Source of the DNA: Kolteria novifilia
GTDB taxonomy: Bacteria; Planctomycetota; Planctomycetia; Kolteriales; Kolteriaceae
Length of the DNA stretch: 64,000 nucleotides
NCBI GenBank assembly: GCA_007748055.1
Contig: CP036279.1
Span: 1,178,001-1,242,000, forward strand
Direction of reading: 5' to 3'
Of the stretch, positions 17,174-26,400 are shown in pieces. A model generated the notes under the pieces. That model was not told where the DNA came from. It did no database searches and saw only the letters and a list, made by a program, of their open reading frames with translations. A program made the translations under genes and the position numbers. How positions within the stretch are numbered: position 1 is the stretch's first letter; every line of letters begins with the position of its first letter.

Positions 17174-17644
17174 CTAATAGGAAAGGCCGTTCTTGCGAAG
17201 GTGGACGTAGGGCTTCGTGTCGCCGAGGGTCGCGCCGCCGTCGAGGGCGATCGAGAAGACCTCGTGATCGCCGCAGTCGATCGAGCCCTCGCGCACGGTG
17301 CCGGTCAGGTAGGCCAACGCCTTGGCCAGCACGGGAGCGTCGGAGTCGACAGGCAGGACCTCGACCCCTGCGAAGGCATCCTCGTCAGGGGCGAACCCCT
17401 TGCCAAAGTGCGAGAGCATCTCCCGGCAGTCTTCGGGGAGGATGTTGATCGTCGCTTGGACGTTGCCTTCGTGGAACCACTGGGTGACGGGGCGGTCCTT
17501 CCCGAGCACGACGGTGACGCAAGGTGGTTCAAAAGATGCTTGCATCACCCAACTGGCGAGCATGCCGGTGGTCTCCTCGCCCCGGCGGGCGGTGAGAATG
17601 AACAGTCCGCTGGGAATTCGTCCGAGAGCGCTTGCCAGATCCAT
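17174..17644 (-). CDS. Flavin reductase family protein (FMN-binding)
   Basis: A 156-residue protein of the flavin reductase-like (DIM6/NTAB) split-barrel family. The start LGRIPSGLFILTARRGEETTG matches the conserved 'a..r..sg.y.vTa..gg...gm.as' FMN-binding region, and WVMQASFEPPCVTVVLGKDR is the next strand pair. Members bind FMN and act as NAD(P)H:flavin oxidoreductases or as flavin-dependent partners in redox processes. The substrate cannot be told from sequence. Its start overlaps the UPF0045 stop by 1 nt (TGATG), so the two proteins are made together. Confidence 0.85.
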   Translation of the reverse strand: MDLASALGRIPSGLFILTARRGEETTGMLASWVMQASFEPPCVTVVLGKDRPVTQWFHEGNVQATINILPEDCREMLSHFGKGFAPDEDAFAGVEVLPVDSDAPVLAKALAYLTGTVREGSIDCGDHEVFSIALDGGATLGDTKPYVHLRKNGLSY

Positions 17645-17973
17645 CAGTCGTCCACCCTTTCGACCACGTTGAGGCTGCCGTCCACTTTGTCGAGGACGCT
17701 GGTGACTTTTCGTTCGAGTCTGCCGCCGGGGCCGTCGCGATCATCGAACTTGATGATACAGAAGATGCGCGAATGGCGCGCTCGCAGGCAGTCGCGGCAT
17801 TTTTTGACCACTGCCATCACGTCGTCCCACTCTCCTTCGAGAACGGTTCCCATGGCGTGAAGACGGTAGTCGAGCCCGCTGTCGCGAACGATGGCGAGGC
17901 ACTCGGCGACGTCGTCGCTGACGCTTTCTCCCTTTCCGAGGGGAGAGATGCTGAATTCGAGCAAAAGGCTCAT
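17644..17973 (-). CDS. Thiamine-binding MTH1187/UPF0045 family protein
   Basis: A 109-residue protein matching the MTH1187/YkoF-like UPF0045 family. It begins LLLEFSISPLGKGESVSDDVAE, with the conserved 'v...si.PlG....svs..va' start. It continues to GLDYRLHAMGTVLEGEWDDVM, where 'Y.l..mGT.iEGe.devm' is characteristic. These small ferredoxin-fold proteins bind thiamine or pyrimidine moieties and form oligomers. The role here is unclear. It lies between a PH-domain protein (56 nt upstream) and a flavin reductase that overlaps its stop codon. Confidence 0.88.
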   Translation of the reverse strand: MSLLLEFSISPLGKGESVSDDVAECLAIVRDSGLDYRLHAMGTVLEGEWDDVMAVVKKCRDCLRARHSRIFCIIKFDDRDGPGGRLERKVTSVLDKVDGSLNVVERVDD

Positions 17974-18029
17974 GACACGCCGTGAGCTAGTCTAGAGAAT
18001 GGGGAGCGGGGCCGATGGCATTCGTCCGT

Positions 18030-18518
18030 CTAGGCGGAGGCCATCGCACGGGCCTTGGCCTGACGTTCGACAATGCGACCAATCTGAATGCGAGCTTCGA
18101 CGGCGTCGAGGATCGTTTGCCGCGCCGGTCGGGGATCTTGAATGCCGACCATTCGGAGAACGACTCGACCTTGACTGACAATCTCGAGATCGCCGGTCCG
18201 GGTGAATTCGAGTTCGTTGGCGAGGCGGATTTCCTCGATTTCCTCGAGGGGAACCGACTGAACGGTACGGCGCTGAATGCCGCGATCGACGCGCAATCGG
18301 CGGTTGGTCAGGGTGTAGCGAATGCAGGAGAAGACATTGAGCCCCTTGAGCAGGTAGGCGGGGACGTAGATCAGCAGTCCCAGCCCCAGCGGCAAGGCGT
18401 TCGCCACCGAGTTGGCGGCGTTGCTCTCGCCGAGCGTGGCCCAGTAAGCGGTAATCGTACGCTCGGGGCCGAAGGGGGTCGGTGAAGGTGTCTCGGACGC
18501 TGTGGTCTCGTCGGCCAT
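18030..18518 (-). CDS. Bacterial PH-domain (DUF304-like) membrane protein
   Basis: A 162-residue protein beginning MADETTASETPSPTP. The chain has one or two hydrophobic segments (NALPLGLGLLIYVPAYLL), then YTLTNRRLRVDRGIQRRTVQSVPLEEIEEI. The 'Y.lTnrRl.v..G...r....ipl..I..i' pattern is the signature of bPH_2/DUF304 domains, which occur in membrane-associated bacterial proteins. The C-terminus is helical and basic. No catalytic role is implied. Open frame extends upstream to 18938, but the region before 18518 overlaps the divergent HD-GYP gene, so the ATG at 18518 is preferred. It may lead an operon with the two genes downstream. Confidence 0.82.
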   Translation of the reverse strand: MADETTASETPSPTPFGPERTITAYWATLGESNAANSVANALPLGLGLLIYVPAYLLKGLNVFSCIRYTLTNRRLRVDRGIQRRTVQSVPLEEIEEIRLANELEFTRTGDLEIVSQGRVVLRMVGIQDPRPARQTILDAVEARIQIGRIVERQAKARAMASA

Positions 18519-18639
18519 GGTTGCAGTTCTCGTGGGGGGAATCGATGGCTCACCGGAAATCACGATATGGGGCCGAGAAGCGACGGTCAACGATCGATTG
18601 TCGGGGCGGGAACAACCTTCAAGGAACTTGCAGGAAAAA

Positions 18640-18668
18640 TTGCCCGCTCGCGGCGCATCAGCTAGAGT
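18640..18668 (+). promoter_or_regulatory. Candidate promoter for the HD-GYP regulator gene
   Basis: TTGCCC (18640-18645) and TAGAGT (18663-18668) are separated by 17 nt, giving an acceptable sigma-70-like promoter 34 nt before the ATG at 18702. AAAGGA is present at a normal distance before the start. It lies in the 183-bp divergent region shared with the bPH gene. Confidence 0.4.
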
Positions 18669-18701
18669 GGATCGGAACGATGTGGAAAGGACGCATGGTC
18701 G

Positions 18702-20321
18702 ATGGCCCCAATTAACGGCACCGTGTTGATTGCCGACGACGAGGACCAGATTCGGAATCTCTGCGTCTCCTTCCTCCAACGATTCGGCTACGAGACCATC
18801 AGTGCTCGAAACGGCGTCGAGGCGCTCGAACTCGCCTCGGACCGCGTCCCGGACATTGTGCTCATCGACGTGATGATGCCGCGCATGACCGGTTTGGAAG
18901 TTTGCCGGGAACTCAAGGCACGCCACTCGACCCAGCACCTACCGGTGGTGCTGATGACGGGGATGGACCAACCGGAAGACGTCGTCAACGGCCTTCAGTC
19001 GGGCGCCGATGACTACGTTTGCAAGCCGCTGCGTCTGCCCGAACTGCATTTGCGGCTGTCGAATCTGATCCGTCGCAAACAGATGTTCGACATGCTCCAC
19101 GACCACAACGAGGAGATGATCGAGACGCTCGGCAGTCAGAGCCGGACGCTGACCGAACTCTTCACCCTTTCGCTGCAGATGAACAAGTCCCAGCACTTGG
19201 ATGAACTCCTCTCGGTGCTCACCAACAGTCTCTCGCGGATGATGGATTGCCGCCGCGTCTCGGTGCTGATGTTCAATCGTTCGATCCGTCGCTGGAACAT
19301 CGTCGCCAGTCTCGGAATTCCCCAAGACGTCGCGACCCAGATTTCTCTCTCCGAGGATAGCCCGATCTTGCGTGACATGAGCGCCGGGGGACAGCCGGCG
19401 ATCATCGATCCGACCAACGCGATGGCGGTGGAACTCTACGGGGCCAACGGGGCGATGGCATTTTCCGAATTGCCGGTGATGTTGGTGCCGCTCTCATTCT
19501 CCAATGAGTTGTTGGGGGTGATCACGCTGACCGATCGGACCTGGGCCGAGCCCGGTCACTTTGCTCCGACCGATATCACGGTGCTGACCTACGTCGCCCA
19601 AGTGGCGGGAATCGCGATTAAGAACCGGCTGCGGCAGGAGCAGATCCGCGAGACCCAGGATGTGACGATCTTCGCGTTGGCCCGACTGGCCGAATCGCGG
19701 GATGAACTGACCGGGAACCATCTTCGCCGCGTCCAGACCTATTGTCGTCGCCTCGCCGAATCGCTCCGGCTCTCGGGCCACCATCAGAAGGCTCTCGTTC
19801 CCGAATTCATCAGCGAACTGTGGCGGGCGGCGCCGATGCACGATATCGGCAAGGTCGGGATCTCGGACAATATCTTGCTCAAGCCGGGACGTCTGACGCC
19901 GGAAGAACGCAAGGAAATGGAGCAGCATACCGTCATCGGTGGGCAAACCCTCGAGGCGGCCGAATCGCTGCTGCACCACGACTCATTCCTGTCGATGGCC
20001 AAGGATATCTGCTACTTCCATCACGAGAAATGGGATGGTTCGGGCTATCCCTTCGGGTATTCGGGAGAGGAGATTCCACTTTCGGCCCGAATCACCGCGT
20101 GCGCCGACGTTTACGACGCGTTGACGAGCGCTCGTCCCTACAAGCCGGCATTCTCCCACGAGCGCGCCGTCGGCATCATCGCCGAGGGGCGCGGCACCCA
20201 CTTCGACCCGACAATTTGCGATGTCTTCTTGACACTGGCCGACGAGTTCAACAAGATTCGGCTCGAACTGCAGGACAACGACGTGAACGCGCAGGCGGTC
20301 GAGACGACTTTCGCCCAGTGA
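18702..20321 (+). CDS. Response regulator with GAF and HD-GYP c-di-GMP phosphodiesterase domains
   Basis: A 539-residue signalling protein with three modules. Residues ~6-125 form a receiver domain with acidic pocket DDED, phospho-acceptor Asp56 in VLIDVMMPRMTG and the lysine of CKPLRLPEL. Residues ~150-315 form a GAF-like sensor. Residues ~330-520 form an HD-GYP domain with NHLRRVQTYC, MHDIGKVGI, HTVIGGQTLE, HHEKWDGSGYP and ITACADVYDALTS. HD-GYP proteins hydrolyse c-di-GMP to pGpG or GMP. All the metal-binding histidine and aspartate motifs and the GYP motif are intact. No histidine kinase is adjacent; the orphan kinase at 30791 is a possible partner. It may counter the cyclase at 5992. Confidence 0.95.
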   Translation: MAPINGTVLIADDEDQIRNLCVSFLQRFGYETISARNGVEALELASDRVPDIVLIDVMMPRMTGLEVCRELKARHSTQHLPVVLMTGMDQPEDVVNGLQSGADDYVCKPLRLPELHLRLSNLIRRKQMFDMLHDHNEEMIETLGSQSRTLTELFTLSLQMNKSQHLDELLSVLTNSLSRMMDCRRVSVLMFNRSIRRWNIVASLGIPQDVATQISLSEDSPILRDMSAGGQPAIIDPTNAMAVELYGANGAMAFSELPVMLVPLSFSNELLGVITLTDRTWAEPGHFAPTDITVLTYVAQVAGIAIKNRLRQEQIRETQDVTIFALARLAESRDELTGNHLRRVQTYCRRLAESLRLSGHHQKALVPEFISELWRAAPMHDIGKVGISDNILLKPGRLTPEERKEMEQHTVIGGQTLEAAESLLHHDSFLSMAKDICYFHHEKWDGSGYPFGYSGEEIPLSARITACADVYDALTSARPYKPAFSHERAVGIIAEGRGTHFDPTICDVFLTLADEFNKIRLELQDNDVNAQAVETTFAQ

Positions 20322-20466
20322 CGCGAACGACGAGTCGGTCGCTCCAAGAGAGGCGATCGTCCCGCGATCGCTTGCAAGAGTCTCCAGCAAAGCTTCACCT
20401 CCCGATCGTCGGCCGTCGTTGGCCGGGGACACCGATGCAGCCTCCTCCCGATGCGAATGTGAATCG

Positions 20467-22413
20467 ATGTGTGGCTTTGTCGGCCAACTGAGCCTCTCCC
20501 CCGATGTCGAACGTCGACGCCTCTATCACTTGAACAACGCGCTGCTGCATCGTGGACCCGATGATAGCGGCATCGTCATCGCGCCGAGCAAGACGTGGGG
20601 ACTGGCGCATCGTCGCCTCGCCGTCGTCGATCCCGAGTGCGGCACGCAACCGATGATCGACCGCGAGCGTGGGCTCACCCTCGTCTACAACGGCGAGATC
20701 TACGACGACGAACGCTTGCGCCGAGAACTGAGCGCCGAAGGGTACGTCTTCCGAACCCGTTCGGACACGGAGGTCCTGCTGGCGCTCTACGCGCTACGCG
20801 GACTCGACATGTTCAAGGACCTGCGCGGCGAGTTCTCCTTCGCCCTGATCGACGAACGGGCCAACGAGGCGATCCTGGTCCGCGATCGCATGGGACTCAA
20901 ACCTCTCTTTTTCACCCGTTTCGGGGACACGCTCCTCTTCGGGTCGGAGATCAAGGCCCTCTTTCGCGACGAACGGGTCGAACGCCGCATCGACCCTCAA
21001 GGGCTCATCGGCGCGATCGTCGTCGCCGACGTTCCGGGCGAGACCTGCTTCGCCGGCATCCATCAAGTCAAGCATGCCCATTTCATGCGGGTCAAGCTCG
21101 ACACGCTCGAGATGACCCAACGCCGCTACTGGGACGCGATCGGCAATGCCCGTACCGACATTCCGGCCGATCCGCGCGAACAGACCGAAGCGGTGAAAGC
21201 GGAGGTCAACCGAGCGCTGCAACTGCGGCTCCGGGCCGACGTCCCCGTCGGGTCCTACCTCAGCGGCGGCATCGATTCCTCGATCATCTCCGCCGCGGCG
21301 GCGTGCCACTTGGACGAGGTCGACTGCTTCTCGCTCGCCTTCGAGGAATCGCGACGCCACGACGAGTTCCCCTTCGCCCAACAAGTCGCCGCGCGATATC
21401 CGAACATCCGTCTCCACCGCATTCCGGTCACCTACGCCGATACCATTCGCAAGCTACCGGAGACCGTTTGGCATCTCGAACGGCCTTTCGGCAATCTCCA
21501 CAGTGTCGCGAAGATCATGCAGTCGCAGTACGCCCGCGACCACGTCGTCTGCGTCCTAACCGGCGACGGCGGCGATGAGAGCTTTTGCGGCTACAGCACG
21601 TTCTGGCTTCAAAACGCGCTGCAAAAGGTCAACTACTCGCTCCCCGCGATCCGCGACGAACTCAACTCGATGCAGCGGGAAGCCAAGGGGATCGGCGGCA
21701 ACCGTTTCTATCTCAGCGGCGGACTGGCGCGGCGGATTGGCCCCGATTCGCAGTTCATGGTCGACAAGCTCGGCTTTCGTCCGACCGACTTGGCGCGGGC
21801 TCTCGATGGGGAGCTTCGTATCCGCGGACTGATGAACCCCGAGTTCGTCGCCAAGACCGATCAGCTCGCGGTCGAACGACAAGTCGACTGGCTGTCGGAG
21901 TCGATGCCGCCGGCGAACGAGTGGCCGCACATGGTATTGCTCCAGTACATCCACCTCAACAGTATCGTGCCCGAGTACATCGCGACGATCGCCGACCGGG
22001 CGGAGTTCGCCGGCTCGGTCGAAGCGCGTCCGCCGCTCTTCGATCACGTCGTCGTCGAGTTGGCGATGGGACTACCACCCGAGGCGAAGATGAAGGGCGA
22101 TCGGGAAAAGCACATCCTCCGCGACGCCTTCGCCGACATCGTTCCCAGTGATGTGGTCGAGCGCCGCAAGCAAGCGTTCCTAGCGCCGCCGGCTCCGTTC
22201 AAAGGGGTCGAGGGGCAGGCGTTGCTCCAGCGTTATCTCAGTCGCGAAGCGATTCGCGACGCGGGTATCTGGAACCCGACAAAGATCGCGGCGATCGCGG
22301 CCCTTCGTAGGGTGATGCCGCGCAACCGCTTGATCAACTTGGTGCTCACGATCGTCCTGACCGCCCAGATCTTGCACGACGAGATGATCAACCAGAGCCG
22401 TTGGTGGCGTTAG
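20467..22413 (+). CDS. asnB: Asparagine synthase, glutamine-hydrolysing
   Basis: A 648-residue class II glutamine amidotransferase. The start MCGFVGQLSL puts the nucleophilic Cys immediately after the initiator Met, so the ATG at 20467 is chosen over 20419. The glutaminase domain continues with LHRGPDDSG, AHRRLAVVD and YNGEIYDDE. The synthetase domain has the PP-loop SYLSGGIDSSIIS (~residue 262-274), CVLTGDGGDE and EARPPLFDH. It converts aspartate, glutamine and ATP to asparagine or, in related enzymes, amidates other carboxylates. The gene stands alone; the 145-nt gap after the HD-GYP gene allows cotranscription. The free-standing enzyme could alternatively serve surface-sugar modification, as in some AsnB homologues. 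Confidence 0.92.
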   Translation: MCGFVGQLSLSPDVERRRLYHLNNALLHRGPDDSGIVIAPSKTWGLAHRRLAVVDPECGTQPMIDRERGLTLVYNGEIYDDERLRRELSAEGYVFRTRSDTEVLLALYALRGLDMFKDLRGEFSFALIDERANEAILVRDRMGLKPLFFTRFGDTLLFGSEIKALFRDERVERRIDPQGLIGAIVVADVPGETCFAGIHQVKHAHFMRVKLDTLEMTQRRYWDAIGNARTDIPADPREQTEAVKAEVNRALQLRLRADVPVGSYLSGGIDSSIISAAAACHLDEVDCFSLAFEESRRHDEFPFAQQVAARYPNIRLHRIPVTYADTIRKLPETVWHLERPFGNLHSVAKIMQSQYARDHVVCVLTGDGGDESFCGYSTFWLQNALQKVNYSLPAIRDELNSMQREAKGIGGNRFYLSGGLARRIGPDSQFMVDKLGFRPTDLARALDGELRIRGLMNPEFVAKTDQLAVERQVDWLSESMPPANEWPHMVLLQYIHLNSIVPEYIATIADRAEFAGSVEARPPLFDHVVVELAMGLPPEAKMKGDREKHILRDAFADIVPSDVVERRKQAFLAPPAPFKGVEGQALLQRYLSREAIRDAGIWNPTKIAAIAALRRVMPRNRLINLVLTIVLTAQILHDEMINQSRWWR

Positions 22414-22554
22414 CATCCCCAAGTCGGGAGGCCCCGTGGCCCACCGGCTCACTTCTCCGAGCGTCGAACGAAGACCCCGGTGGTGGAAGAGAAGACCCTC
22501 TCTACCTCCCCCTTGGGCAACGGCGAGCAAAGGGTCTCCCCTTTTCGGGTACCC

Positions 22555-22729
22555 CCGGTTGCTTCGCTACCGGGGCCGACGCAGTCGGCTGGAAGTCTCA
22601 TAGCAACGGCGGTCAACGAGCGGTGACGGCCCCGAAGGAGAACCGCTGCCGAAGACTCAGCCTCGACAGCAAGCGATCCTCGGACCAAGACCTCCAGCGG
22701 CTTCGCCGCACCGGTAGCACAGCAACCGG
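22555..22729. repeat. 175-bp MITE-like element, copy C
   Basis: The terminal repeats CCGGTTGCTTCGCTACCGG (22555-22573) and CCGGTAGCACAGCAACCGG (22711-22729) are both intact. Orientation and length equal copies A and B, more than 20 kb away. It differs by a few bases (for example CATAGCAACGG in place of CAAAGCAACGG). Confidence 0.8.
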
Positions 22730-22793
22730 TGCTCCCCGTGGGAAGACAGGGAAGAGGAAGAGACCCCCTCTATCTCTCCCTTTTCGGGTACCC

Positions 22794-22968
22794 CCGGTTG
22801 CTTCGCTACCGGGGCCGACGCAGTCGGCTGGAAGTCTCAAAGCAACGGCGGTCAACGAGCGGTGACGGCCCCGAAGGAGAACCGCTGCCGAAGACTCAGC
22901 CTCGACAGCAAGCGATCCTCGGACCAAGACTTCCAGCGGCTTCGCCGCACCGGTAGCACAGCAACCGG
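22794..22968. repeat. 175-bp MITE-like element, copy D
   Basis: A full copy with both ends intact, directly following copy C with the same flanking CCCCCTCTATCTC...CCCTTTTCGGGTAC. One internal change (GACTTCCAGCGG) distinguishes it. Period from copy C is 239 bp. Confidence 0.8.
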
Positions 22969-22983
22969 TGCTCCCCCTGGGAA

Positions 22984-23126
22984 GGCTGGAAGTCTCAAAG
23001 CAACGGTGGTCAACGAGCGGTGACGGCCCCGAAGGAGAACCGCTGGCGAAAACTCAGCCTCGACAGCAAGCGATCCTCGGACCAAGACCTCCAGCGGCTT
23101 CGCCGCACCGGTAGCACAGCAACCGG
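22984..23126. repeat. 175-bp element, left-truncated copy E
   Basis: Starts abruptly at GGCTGGAAGTCTC right after the CCCCCTGGGAAG flank of copy D. The left terminal repeat and the adjoining GCCGACGCAGTC hairpin are missing. The right terminal repeat is intact (23108-23126). Confidence 0.75.
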
Positions 23127-23143
23127 TGCTCCCCCTGGGAAGA

Positions 23144-23283
23144 CTGGAAGTCTCAAAGCAATGGCGGTCAACGAGCGGTGACGGCCCCGAAGGAGAACCG
23201 CAGCCGAAGACTCAGCCTCGACAGCAAGCGATCCTCGGACCAAGACCTCCAGCGGCTTCGCCGCACCGGTAGCACAGCAACCG
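23144..23283. repeat. 175-bp element, left-truncated copy F
   Basis: As copy E, it begins at CTGGAAGTCTC directly after a CCCCCTGGGAAGA flank and keeps the right terminal repeat (23265-23283). E and F share the same breakpoint within a few bases, which suggests that F arose from E (or the reverse) by tandem duplication after the left end had been lost. Confidence 0.75.
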
Positions 23284-23408
23284 GTGCTCCCCCTGGGAAG
23301 ACAGGGAAGAGACCGCCTCCAACTCCCAAGCCAAGCCCGCCAAGGTGGCTTGGCGCCCCGGTCTCGACAAGTGGGAGCTGAGAGAGCCCGCCGTCACGGG
23401 CTGCTCAC

Positions 23409-26400
23409 TCACTCCTCGACAATGCGAATGATCTGGCTGGCGCCGTTGCCGCGGACCGAGGGGGCGTACATGCACTCGGCCGAGGAGGGCAGGGCGTGGA
23501 AGACGCCGGGAATCTCCGCCCGGAGTCGGTAGTTGATCGTGTGCTCGCCTTGATTGAGGTAGGTCGCGAAAAAGACGACCCTCTCGTCGCGGAACTCGCG
23601 GTGGGCGCCGAGCCCCTTGCCCCACGACCACCCCGAAACAAGCTCCGTCGGCTCGCAGCCGGCCGGCTTGGGATCGGTGAACATCAGGTACTCGAAGTTG
23701 TTTTTCGCATCGATCTGGAGATTGACATCGATCAGGTCGCCGCTGGCGAGACGATCTCCCTCCTCGAGCGGGGAGCGATCGTACTGCACCTCGCGATAGG
23801 TCTCCTCGACCCACGCCCGCTTCTGGTTGTTGTAGACTCGGCGCGTCTTCTCGACTTCACGCGGCGTCAGCTTCTCGTAGCGGCGCCGGACGTGGATCTC
23901 GTTGCCCGCCGGCTCGATCTGTTCCTCCTTCGTGAAGAAAGTGGCGAAGGTGGTCCAGTAGCAGTTGCCCCGGCCGGCGCGGCGAATCGTGATCCGCTTC
24001 TCCCCCGTCCCCAACGCGTTCGCGGCGAGCGTGATTTTTCCGTCGAAGGTGAAGAGGTTCTCGCGGGTGACATGAAGTCGTCGCTGTTCGACGCCGTCGA
24101 CGGCGACGGTCAGTTCGAGGTCGGGGTCGAGTTCGCCCGTCTGCTGGAGGTACTGGGCCATCGCCACCGAGATGAGCGCCGTGTCCTTGGTGTTAAACCA
24201 GCGCGTGCCGCGCCGCTGCCGGAGGAGCCAGCTCACCGATTCGGGGATGAGCGGGCTGTCGGGACGGATCGCCAAGAGGGCCCGTAGGCTGAAACTCGTC
24301 GACTCGGTGCCACCCTGGTACCAGTAGTAGTAGCCACGCGGCTTGCCCCAGTAGGCGAGCCCTGATTGCCGATCGCGCTGGGCGCGGTCGACGATGTTGT
24401 CCGCGACGATCGCCGCTTCCTTGTCGCGTCCGGCTTGCTTGAGGGTGAGGGCGAGCAGCGCTCGGGCATAGTCGCTCAAGTCGTCGCGCCCCTCGTAGAC
24501 CCTCTCGAGTTGGTTGGCGATGCGTGGATCGCGCAGGGTCGCCGGAGCGGCCATCCCCATCGCGTAGAGCATGTAGGCCCGTAGCGAGGTGTCCTCTCCC
24601 TGCTGCCAGGGGTAGCGGGTGACTCGGTCGCCACTGGTCAGCCCCAGTTCGAGGAAGAGGACGCCGCGATCGATCATGGCCTCGGGGAGCGTCACGTCGC
24701 AATCGCGAGCAACCTGAAGACCCGAGACGACGTATGCCGTCAGGTAGGGGTTCGATTGGTCGTTCTTCCACCAGCCCCAACCGCCGTCGGCGTGTTGGAA
24801 GGACTGGAGCCGATCGACACCCGCCTTGACAATCGTCGCGAGTTTGGCTGGATCGTAGACCGGATCCTTCTTGAACTGTTGGAGTCGCTTCTTGATCACC
24901 GGGTCGGTGGCGGGCATTTTTCGCAGATCGGATAGGTTGATTCCCAGTTCCTGGAGGGTGTGCGCCGTCAGGGCCGCGGGAAGGAAACGGCTCATCGTCT
25001 GCTCGGTGCAGCCGTAGGGATACTCGATCAGGTAGGGAAGCGACTCGAGCATGACCCCCGCGATCGTCGGCGTGACGTCGATCGTCAACTCTTGCGAGCC
25101 CTCTCGCAGCGCGTCGGGGATCGTGAGCGTGACGGTGGTCGATTCGGGACTATCGGGCCGGCCGAAGAGGATGCCACTCTCGGCGAGCAGCTTTTCTGCC
25201 CCGTACTCGAGGACCGGATACTCCTTGCGCATCGCGTCCGACTCGGTGTCGGTCAGGGCCTTGGCCAGCAGTGATACCTCACCCGGCTTGAGCGCCTTGG
25301 CGAGGAATTCCACTCGCCGTTCGCCGCCCGCGGGAACGAGGATGTCGAGATGACGCGACGCCGATGGGGGGCCGCTACGTGGATCGATGCCCTCGGCGCG
25401 AAGGGCGGTCAGGACGAGTTCGGGGCCGGCCTCGAGCGCGACGCGAACCTCCTTGTCCACCTCGAGGTAGTTGTGGGCGATCGCCGAGAGCCAGACCTCG
25501 TCCTTCTCGACGAAGAAGCGCGGGGCTTCGAGTCGGACGATGACGTTCTTGCGGGTGATCACCTCATGACGCACCTCGCCGACTTGCGTCTTGGCGTTGA
25601 CGGCGATCGCGGTGAGGCTCCAGGTCGTGAGCGAATCGGGGAACCGAATCCGCGCCGTCGCCTTGCCGTCGGCACTGGTCTTGAGGTCGGCTGCCCAGTA
25701 GGCGGTGTCGGGGAACTCACTGCGGACGGTCGTCTCGGCGAAGCTCCCCGCAGCCTTCTTTTGCATTGCCCGCTTGCTGGCCATGGGGGCCGCGTCGGCG
25801 ATTTCCATGGACTCGGCCATGGGGGCTTGCGCGAGTCCCACCGCGTTCGCCCCGCCGCGGGCGAACCGGGCGCCGTACTGGCGTGTTTGCCCCCGCATGT
25901 TCTGCTGGATCGCATAGGAGGTGGAGGTACCGACCCGCATCGGGCGGTAGCGGCCGTAGAAGAATTTGCGGATGTCGCCCCGTGTCTCCGGCTGGATGTA
26001 GAAGATGCTGGCGTCGACGGCACCGAGGGAGAACTCCGCGCTGACCGGCTTACCCTCGTGGTCGGTCACCTCGACTTCGACGTCGGCTTCCTCGCGCGGC
26101 TGGAAGGTTTTCTTCGACGCCTTGATGGTGACGGTCAGGAACTCCTCCACGGGCGGGACCTGAAGTTGCTCTTCGGCCTGGTGGACCTTGTCCTCGTGCA
26201 AGAGGGCGGCCTTGAGGGTGATGTTCGGCTGAAAGGCCTTCGTGATGGGAATGGCGAGCGTTGCCGAACCGTCACGCAGCGAGACCGACGCGGCGTAGTA
26301 GAGATCGTCGGCCTCGGCGGTGACCAGCACGCGAGCATCTCCCGCCTTGGAGTTGATCAAGACATTGAGCGTCTCACCGGCGGTCAGCGTGTCGCGATCG

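Larger units (their letters stand above)
22414..23408. other. Gene-free block dominated by 175-bp elements
   Basis: 995 bp between the convergent asnB and macroglobulin genes. It holds one degenerate CCCCCTTGGGCAA hairpin (about 22507-22523), two full and two left-truncated copies of the 175-bp element, and about 120 bp (23284-23408) without recognisable features. Open frames in it trace the repeats. Confidence 0.75.

Noticed and set aside
16671-17177. Open frames through the 34-bp array and possible CRISPR array at 16.9 kb
   Set aside because: The frames are repeat-derived. The array has no unique spacers between repeats: the whole 34-bp unit is identical from copy to copy, and no cas gene is present.
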